Part shown: positions 31,104-35,161 of the stretch, piece by piece
How positions within the stretch are numbered: the stretch's first letter is position 1
How the letters are laid out: each line of letters starts with the position of its first letter
Assembly (NCBI GenBank): GCA_017626815.1
Contig: JAGAHY010000163.1
Span: forward strand, 1-35,161
Direction of reading: 5' to 3'
Origin: Bacilli bacterium
GTDB taxonomy: Bacteria; Bacillota_I; Bacilli_A; RFN20; CAG-826
DNA: 35,161 nucleotides
Position numbers and translations under genes: made by a program
Notes under the pieces: generated by a model
Told to the model about the DNA's origin: nothing
Seen by the model: only the letters and a program-made list of their open reading frames with translations
The model's database searches: none

Positions 31104-32783
31104 ATGCTACGCGACGCACCAGTGAAAATTTATGCCCTAGGCGGACTAGGCGAAGTAGGCAAGAACACCTACTGTTTCGAAAACGACCGCTCGCTCATCA
31201 TCGTTGACGCGGGTGTCCGTTTTCCTGAGGCCACCCTTCCCGGCGTGGACTACGTCATCCCCGATTACACTTATTTAAAAAACAACCGTTCCAAATTGAA
31301 GGCGCTTTTCATCACCCACGGTCACGAGGACCACATCGGTGGCATCCCCTTCTTACTCCGCTCCATCCACGTTCCCGTCATCTATGCGCCAAGGCTCGCC
31401 GCCGCGCTCATCCGCCACAAATTGGAGGATGCCCGCTTCAAAGAGCCCGTCAATATCGTTGAATATGATGCCAATACCGTCGTGAAAATCGCGGATGATT
31501 TCGTCGTGTCTTTCTTCCGCGTGACCCACTCCATCCCCGATGCTTTCGGTATTTGCATTGACACAAACCAAGGACGCATTATCGAATCGGGTGACTTTAA
31601 GATTGACCTTACTCCGGTTGGACCCCAGTTTGAAATCGACAAGTTAGCCAAACTTGGCACCGATGGCGTCGACTTATTGATGGCCGATTCCACCAACGCG
31701 GAAATCGAAGGCTACACCCCTTCGGAAACCAATGTCCGTGCCGGTGTCGAGGAAACGTTCGAGAAAGCCCCTGGCCGCATCATCGTCTCCACCTTCTCCA
31801 GCAACATCAACCGTATTCAACAAGTCGTCGAAGTCGCTTTAAAGCATAAGCGTAAGATTTGCATCATGGGCCGCTCGATGAAAAACGTCATCGGCATCGC
31901 CAGGGAATACGGCTACATCAAGATAGACGATCAAGCCGTCATCGAAGAAGGTTCTTTGCGCAACTACCGCATGTCGGAAATCTGCATCATCTGCACCGGT
32001 AGCCAAGGCGAACCCATGGCCGCTTTGTCCCGCATCGTCTCTGGAGACAACAAGAACACCACCATCTATCCGGGCGATACCGTCATCTTCTCCTCCAATC
32101 CCATTCCAGGAAATGGCGCTTTGGTCGACCGTCTCGTCAACAAACTGGTCAAGATGGGCGCGGACGTCAAACAGAACTCCCTCGCTTTCTCGCTTCACTC
32201 CTCCGGTCACCCCTCCAGGCAAGAGCTTCGCTTAATGCAACGTCTCGTCTGCCCGAAGTATTTCATGCCCGTCCATGGCGAATACCGTATGTTGAAGCTT
32301 CATGGCGAAATCGCCGTCCAGTTAGGCATGAAGCCCGAGAACGTCTTCATCTGCGATAACGGCGACATCCTGCAGCTCTATAACCACCAAGTCACCCGCA
32401 TTGGCCAAGTGCCGGCGGAAGACGTCTACATCGACGGCAATGACCTCGATGGTCTTTCCTCCATGGCCATGAACGATCGTTCGATTCTCAAATCGGATGG
32501 TTTGGTGAGTATCGTCGTCACCTTTGATAACAAAGGCAATAAGCTAATCTCGCAGCCGATTGTCTATACCCGCGGTTTCTCCTCTTCCGAACAAGCCCAC
32601 GTCGTCCGCCACTCGCTGATGCGTGTCAATGAAGCCATCCAGCAATGCTTCGATGAAGGCAAGAAGAACCCCGCCGATATCCGCGGCCACATTCGCAGCG
32701 CAGTAGGCAAATACATCGAACGCCGCACCGGCAGGAAACCGATGCTCGTCTTGTTCATGCTCTACGCCGACAAAGCCTATTAA
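31104..32783 (+). CDS. rnjA: Ribonuclease J
   Basis: A 559-residue metallo-beta-lactamase/beta-CASP nuclease with 5'-3' exonuclease and endonuclease activity, central to mRNA decay and rRNA maturation in Bacillota. Landmarks: YALGGLGEVGKNTY at the N-terminus, the zinc motif THGHEDHIGGIP (about residues 71-82), VTHSIPDAFGI, SGDFKID, the beta-CASP core with MGRSMKNVI and CTGSQGEP, SSNPIPGN, and SGHPSRQEL then MPVHGEYRML. Length matches B. subtilis RNase J1 (~555). No ribosome site is seen before the ATG. maf follows after one base. The numbering J1 versus J2 is not decided by sequence here. Confidence 0.95.
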   Translation: MLRDAPVKIYALGGLGEVGKNTYCFENDRSLIIVDAGVRFPEATLPGVDYVIPDYTYLKNNRSKLKALFITHGHEDHIGGIPFLLRSIHVPVIYAPRLAAALIRHKLEDARFKEPVNIVEYDANTVVKIADDFVVSFFRVTHSIPDAFGICIDTNQGRIIESGDFKIDLTPVGPQFEIDKLAKLGTDGVDLLMADSTNAEIEGYTPSETNVRAGVEETFEKAPGRIIVSTFSSNINRIQQVVEVALKHKRKICIMGRSMKNVIGIAREYGYIKIDDQAVIEEGSLRNYRMSEICIICTGSQGEPMAALSRIVSGDNKNTTIYPGDTVIFSSNPIPGNGALVDRLVNKLVKMGADVKQNSLAFSLHSSGHPSRQELRLMQRLVCPKYFMPVHGEYRMLKLHGEIAVQLGMKPENVFICDNGDILQLYNHQVTRIGQVPAEDVYIDGNDLDGLSSMAMNDRSILKSDGLVSIVVTFDNKGNKLISQPIVYTRGFSSSEQAHVVRHSLMRVNEAIQQCFDEGKKNPADIRGHIRSAVGKYIERRTGRKPMLVLFMLYADKAY

Positions 32784-32784
32784 T

Positions 32785-33333
32785 ATGTTCATCCTCGCTT
32801 CTTCTTCCCCACGACGGAAGGAACTTTTGTCCAAGCTCATTCAAGACTTCAAAATCGTCGTCCCTAACGTGGATGAATCGCTTTTACACGTCGAGGCTAA
32901 AGATCTGCCCGCAGAGGAATCTAAGGCAAAAGCCTACGCAATTTCCGCTTCTTTTCCTGATGATGAGGTGCTGGCTTGCGACACTATCGTCGTCTTAAAT
33001 GGCCGCGCCTTAGGCAAGCCCCAAAACGAAGAAGAGGCTAAAGCCATGCTACGGGAGCAATCGGGAAAAAAGCAAGTCGTGTTGTCCGGCTACACCTATA
33101 TTGGGCAAGGCAGAGAGATCACCCGCACCGTCGCTACCGACGTCTATTTCAATGAACTTAGCGACGAGCTCATCGACACCTACATCAAAGAAAAAAGGCC
33201 CCTCGACAAAGCTGGAGCCTACGGGATTCAGGATGGTTATGGGTTGATCCATCATATCGATGGAAGTTTCGACAACGTGATGGGCCTTCCGACGGAAGAC
33301 ATCGCCTTACACGTCTTCACTCGCCGAAAATAG
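32785..33333 (+). CDS. maf: Maf/YhdE family nucleotide pyrophosphatase
   Basis: A 182-residue nucleoside triphosphate pyrophosphatase acting on non-canonical or excess nucleotides (dTTP/UTP class in the closest families). Landmarks: ILASSSPRRKELL at the N-terminus, VPNVDES, the EES.AKA segment (EESKAKAYA), ACDTIVVLNGRALGKP, GKKQVVLSGY, DKAGAYGIQDGYGLIHHIDGS and FDNVMGLP. The ATG is one base after the rnjA stop without a ribosome site, so it is coupled to RNase J. Its end overlaps the convergent EIIB-like gene by 17 bases. Confidence 0.95.
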   Translation: MFILASSSPRRKELLSKLIQDFKIVVPNVDESLLHVEAKDLPAEESKAKAYAISASFPDDEVLACDTIVVLNGRALGKPQNEEEAKAMLREQSGKKQVVLSGYTYIGQGREITRTVATDVYFNELSDELIDTYIKEKRPLDKAGAYGIQDGYGLIHHIDGSFDNVMGLPTEDIALHVFTRRK

Positions 33334-33703
33334 CCTTATTCACCAATTCCGCATCGCCTTGGATGACGAGGGTCAGTTTATTCGACATCATGATAAAGCC
33401 GTCGACACCGGCTTTTTTTAATTCCTCTTTATTGACAAGGTCATAATCTTTGAGCTCGAGGATGATGCGCGAACGCACTAATGAATGGGAAATGATGTTC
33501 TCCGCCCCGCCTAAGGCTTTCATGTAGGCGGTGGCATTAATCGCGCGTTTGGTGACCTGTTTCGTCTTCTTTTTCCTGCGGTGCATCGCGATTAAAAACA
33601 CGATGAAGAGGACGACCAAAATGACGCCGACGATGATCAGGCACATCCAAAGGGCATTGTCGCGGAGGAAATCATTAAAATCTTTTTGGTTCGTGGTGGG
33701 CAT
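33317..33703 (-). CDS. Membrane-anchored EIIB-like (PTS) protein lacking the phosphorylated cysteine
   Basis: A 128-residue protein with one membrane helix (about residues 20-42, WMCLIIVGVILVVLFIVFLI), a basic stretch (HRRKKKTKQ) and a C-terminal domain resembling the glucose-type phosphotransferase EIIB fold (MKALGGAENI, then RSRIILELKD, VNKEELKKAGVDG and LTLVIQGDAELVNKAI). In active EIIB the cysteine of a C-x-TRLR motif is phosphorylated; here the matching segment is SLVRSRI, so serine replaces it. It cannot relay phosphate in the usual way and may be a sensor or regulator. Start at 33703: TATTAT (33717-33712, minus) is 8 bases upstream. A longer frame to 33781 overlaps the CYTH gene and is rejected. 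Confidence 0.8.
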   Translation of the reverse strand: MPTTNQKDFNDFLRDNALWMCLIIVGVILVVLFIVFLIAMHRRKKKTKQVTKRAINATAYMKALGGAENIISHSLVRSRIILELKDYDLVNKEELKKAGVDGFIMMSNKLTLVIQGDAELVNKAIFGE

Positions 33704-33710
33704 ACGCAGG

Positions 33711-33717
33711 TATAATA
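33711..33717. promoter_or_regulatory. Overlapping divergent -10 boxes for the EIIB-like and CYTH genes
   Basis: Plus strand TATAAT (33711-33716) for CYTH and minus strand TATTAT (33717-33712) for the EIIB-like gene occupy the same bases, so polymerase can use only one at a time. The plus-strand mRNA keeps a leader with AAAGAGGG before the CYTH ATG; the minus-strand one is leaderless. Confidence 0.55.
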
Positions 33718-33739
33718 CTCTCAAAAGAGGGTATTTAAA

Positions 33740-34312
33740 ATGTCCAACGCAATTGAAATTGAAGCCAAGGTCCTCGTCCAAGAAGACGATTACCGTAAAT
33801 TAACCAAGTTATTCCCGAACGCGCAACGTTATAAACAAGTCAACTACTACATTGATTCCGAAGACCGCGCCTTAGCCAGATCCGGCATCGCTTTACGCAT
33901 CCGCGAAAAGAACGGACAATTCGAGTTAACGCTGAAGACGCCTCTTAGCCAAGGGCTTTTGGAAAAGAACGCCCCCATCACGATGAATGAATTCTGCGCC
34001 CTTCGCGATTTCGATGAATTCCCCAAGAATGATCTCCGCCGCTTCCTCACCATGCTTGACTTCAACGTGGACGAATTGAAGATTCTGACTTCCTTGACCA
34101 CGGAACGCATGGATGTCGACTATAAGAAGGGACTCCTTTCCATCGACCGTAACTCCTATTCGGGTAAGATTGATTACGAGGTGGAATTTGAATTCAACAA
34201 CATGGAAGACGCCGAACGAATCCTCGGCGATTTCCTCAAAGAAAACGATGTTCCCTGTGTCTTCTCCAGGGCATCGAAGGCTCACCGCGCGATGACTTCC
34301 ATCGAAAAATAA
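33740..34312 (+). CDS. CYTH domain protein (triphosphate tunnel enzyme, YjbK-like)
   Basis: A 190-residue CYTH protein. The hallmark EIEAKVLV (E-x-E-x-K) is at residues 6-13. Basic and acidic tunnel residues follow in pairs (YYIDSEDRALARSGIALRIR; FELTLKTP; DYEVEFEF). The family hydrolyses triphosphates or makes small signal nucleotides; the YjbK group of Bacillota is commonly assigned as inorganic triphosphatase or thiamine-triphosphatase-like. GAGGG lies 8 bases before the ATG. It is a single-gene unit ending at a strong two-way terminator. Confidence 0.93.
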   Translation: MSNAIEIEAKVLVQEDDYRKLTKLFPNAQRYKQVNYYIDSEDRALARSGIALRIREKNGQFELTLKTPLSQGLLEKNAPITMNEFCALRDFDEFPKNDLRRFLTMLDFNVDELKILTSLTTERMDVDYKKGLLSIDRNSYSGKIDYEVEFEFNNMEDAERILGDFLKENDVPCVFSRASKAHRAMTSIEK

Positions 34313-34329
34313 TCGGCTTTTTGCTGAAG

Positions 34330-34374
34330 AAACATGAAAAAACGCTTCCGTTGAGAAGCGTTATTTCATGTTTT
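34330..34374. terminator. Bidirectional terminator between the CYTH gene and spx
   Basis: AAACATGAAA-A-AACGCTTC (34330-34348) pairs with GAAGCGTT-A-TTTCATGTTT (34355-34373): 18 pairs with one A-A mismatch and a 6-base loop, T-rich on the plus side and after the arm on the minus side. Confidence 0.92.
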
Positions 34375-34379
34375 ACGAC

Positions 34380-34814
34380 TTAGTGGTTCAGCTTTTCTTC
34401 CCGTCCACACGTTTCCCATTTTGGGCAATTCGCGGGGTCGCAGGATTGATGCGCCATACGTAAACTACGTGGGATGAAAGTACGGATTTCTTCAGAGTTA
34501 TAGCCAACCTGAAGGCGGTGGTCATCGATGATGATCGGACGTTTTAAGACAGAGGGATTAGCCAAGACGAAATCGATGAGTTCGGATACCGTCATGTCAT
34601 CGAAATTCTTACCGCTATCTTGGAAAACTTTCGAACGGGTGGAGATGATGTCATCGGTGCCATTTTCGCTTTTGGTAATGGCTTCTTTGATGTCCTCGCG
34701 TTTCAAGGCATCGGAAAAAATGTTGACCATCTCGTACGGAATCTTATTGTCGTCAAACCATTTGCGGACTTTGCGGCAGCTGGCACAGCTTGGAGAAACT
34801 AAGATTTTAATCAT
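34380..34814 (-). CDS. spx: Spx family global regulator with extra C-terminal cysteine cluster
   Basis: A 144-residue ArsC-fold protein. It closely follows B. subtilis Spx: SPSCASCRKVRKWF with the redox CxxC, NIFSDALKREDIKEAI, GTDDIISTRSKVFQ, and LKRPIIIDDHRLQVGYNSEEI followed by RTFIPR. Spx binds the RNA polymerase alpha subunit and switches transcription under thiol stress. Unlike the usual ~131-residue form, it has a C-terminal extension with CDPANCPKWETC (three cysteines in 12 residues), which could bind metal or sense oxidants. No ribosome site is present; TAAGAT ends 6 bases before the ATG at 34814. The convergent CYTH gene shares its terminator. Confidence 0.95.
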   Translation of the reverse strand: MIKILVSPSCASCRKVRKWFDDNKIPYEMVNIFSDALKREDIKEAITKSENGTDDIISTRSKVFQDSGKNFDDMTVSELIDFVLANPSVLKRPIIIDDHRLQVGYNSEEIRTFIPRSLRMAHQSCDPANCPKWETCGREEKLNH

Positions 34815-34820
34815 AGCAAT

Positions 34821-34844
34821 ATCTTAACACGTTGCGAAATGCGC
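34821..34844 (-). promoter_or_regulatory. -10 region of a leaderless-type spx promoter
   Basis: TAAGAT (34826-34821, minus) ends 6 bases before the spx ATG. A weak TGGAAA-type -35 lies about 18 bases further upstream. Confidence 0.5.
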
Positions 34845-34874
34845 TTTCCACCTTTTGCGCGCGAGTGTTATCAT
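34845..34874 (+). promoter_or_regulatory. Promoter of trpS
   Basis: TTTCCA (34845-34850), 18-base spacer, TATCAT (34869-34874) preceded by TGT (extended -10). The leader is about 16 bases and includes GAGG and CAGG. It is far too short for a T-box or trp leader. Confidence 0.5.
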
Positions 34875-34896
34875 TGTGCGCGAGGCAGGTACACAC

Positions 34897-35161
34897 ATGG
34901 CACGTATTCTCTCTGGCATTAAGCCAACTGGTAATCTCACATTAGGCAACTACATCGGCGCCTTAAAGCATTTCAAGGACTTCCAAGACTCCGGCGAGGT
35001 CTTTATTTTCATCGCGGACCTTCACGCGTTGACTTTACCTATCGATCCTGAATTCCTTCGTAATAACACCCGCGACTTGGCCGCGTTTTATTTGGCTTCG
35101 GGACTCGATCCGGAAAAGGCCACCATTTTCACCCAATCCTCCGTCCCACAGCACGCGGAAC
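34897..35161 (+). CDS. trpS: Tryptophanyl-tRNA synthetase (N-terminal part)
   Basis: The first 88 codons of a class I aminoacyl-tRNA synthetase that charges tRNA-Trp; the gene runs off the right edge. MARILSGIKPTGNLTLGNYIGAL contains the ATP-binding TGN.TLGNYIGA segment that replaces HIGH in TrpRS. IADLHALT and the N-terminal FTQSSVPQHAE also fit the family. The start ATG follows GAGGCAGG by a workable distance. Confidence 0.96.
   Translation, partial: MARILSGIKPTGNLTLGNYIGALKHFKDFQDSGEVFIFIADLHALTLPIDPEFLRNNTRDLAAFYLASGLDPEKATIFTQSSVPQHAE

Noticed and set aside
34815..34896. T-box or trp leader upstream of trpS
   Set aside because: Only 82 bases separate spx and trpS, and the promoter itself lies within them; no T-box consensus is seen. 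The same holds for proS.
1..35161. CRISPR array, insertion sequence, prophage or rRNA operon
   Set aside because: No regularly spaced repeats, transposase or integrase motifs, phage genes or rRNA-like conserved segments were found on either strand.

Overview
The window is a gene-dense stretch of a low-to-medium G+C bacterial chromosome, most likely from an uncultured, reduced-genome member of the Bacillota (Bacilli, near the Mollicutes/Erysipelotrichia/RF39-like lineages). Evidence for this placement: Spx, RNase J, the conserved ylbF-rsmD-coaD gene order, YitT, PlsX and Maf are all typical of Bacillota, and the prolyl-tRNA synthetase is the short archaeal/eukaryotic-like form found in mycoplasma relatives. 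TGA is used as an ordinary stop, so the genetic code is standard. No rRNA, phage, insertion sequence or CRISPR array is visible.

Layout. 1-1340: end of a GGDEF protein, then three single tRNA genes (Thr-CGT, Val-GAC, Gly-CCC), each with its own promoter and terminator. 1338-3151: two membrane proteins of unknown function and a GNAT acetyltransferase. 9917-3148 (minus strand): a tightly coupled six-gene run starting with a 1223-residue UvrD-like helicase that has a duplicated N-terminal domain and a RelE-like domain, followed by a coiled-coil protein, a Vsr-like endonuclease fused to a MutT-type Nudix hydrolase, an unknown protein, a second Nudix hydrolase and a membrane protein. 10008-10577: another GNAT. 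15357-10578 (minus): a zinc-ribbon/Sel1 protein and the two halves of a heterodimeric ABC exporter. 15426-18551: plsX, a membrane protein (minus) and the tRNA nucleotidyltransferase. 18589-20166 (minus): tRNA-Ser(GCT) and proS. 20205-22556: a degenerate GGDEF-EAL membrane protein divergent from a small Sel1 protein. 22651: tRNA-Ser(CGA). 22789-27796: YitT, divergent from a second heterodimeric ABC exporter. 28039-28938: a membrane-anchored thioredoxin-like protein. 30367-28994 (minus): ylbF-rsmD-coaD. 30418-33333: def, RNase J, maf. 33317-34814: a membrane-anchored degenerate EIIB-like protein, a CYTH triphosphatase and Spx. 34897-end: start of trpS.

How the genes fit together. Translation and RNA housekeeping dominate (five tRNAs, cca, proS, trpS, def, rsmD, RNase J, YlbF). 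The helicase/Vsr-Nudix run looks like a genome-protection or nucleotide-sanitation module. Two separate ABC exporters show complementary active-site decay, with one degenerate and one catalytic ATPase half in each pair.

The two observations I consider most unusual are (1) the helicase plus Vsr-Nudix operon and (2) a recurring arrangement in which a -10 box lies only 6-8 bases before the start codon with no ribosome-binding site, pointing to routine leaderless mRNAs for first genes, while downstream operon genes keep Shine-Dalgarno sites or use ATGA overlaps.
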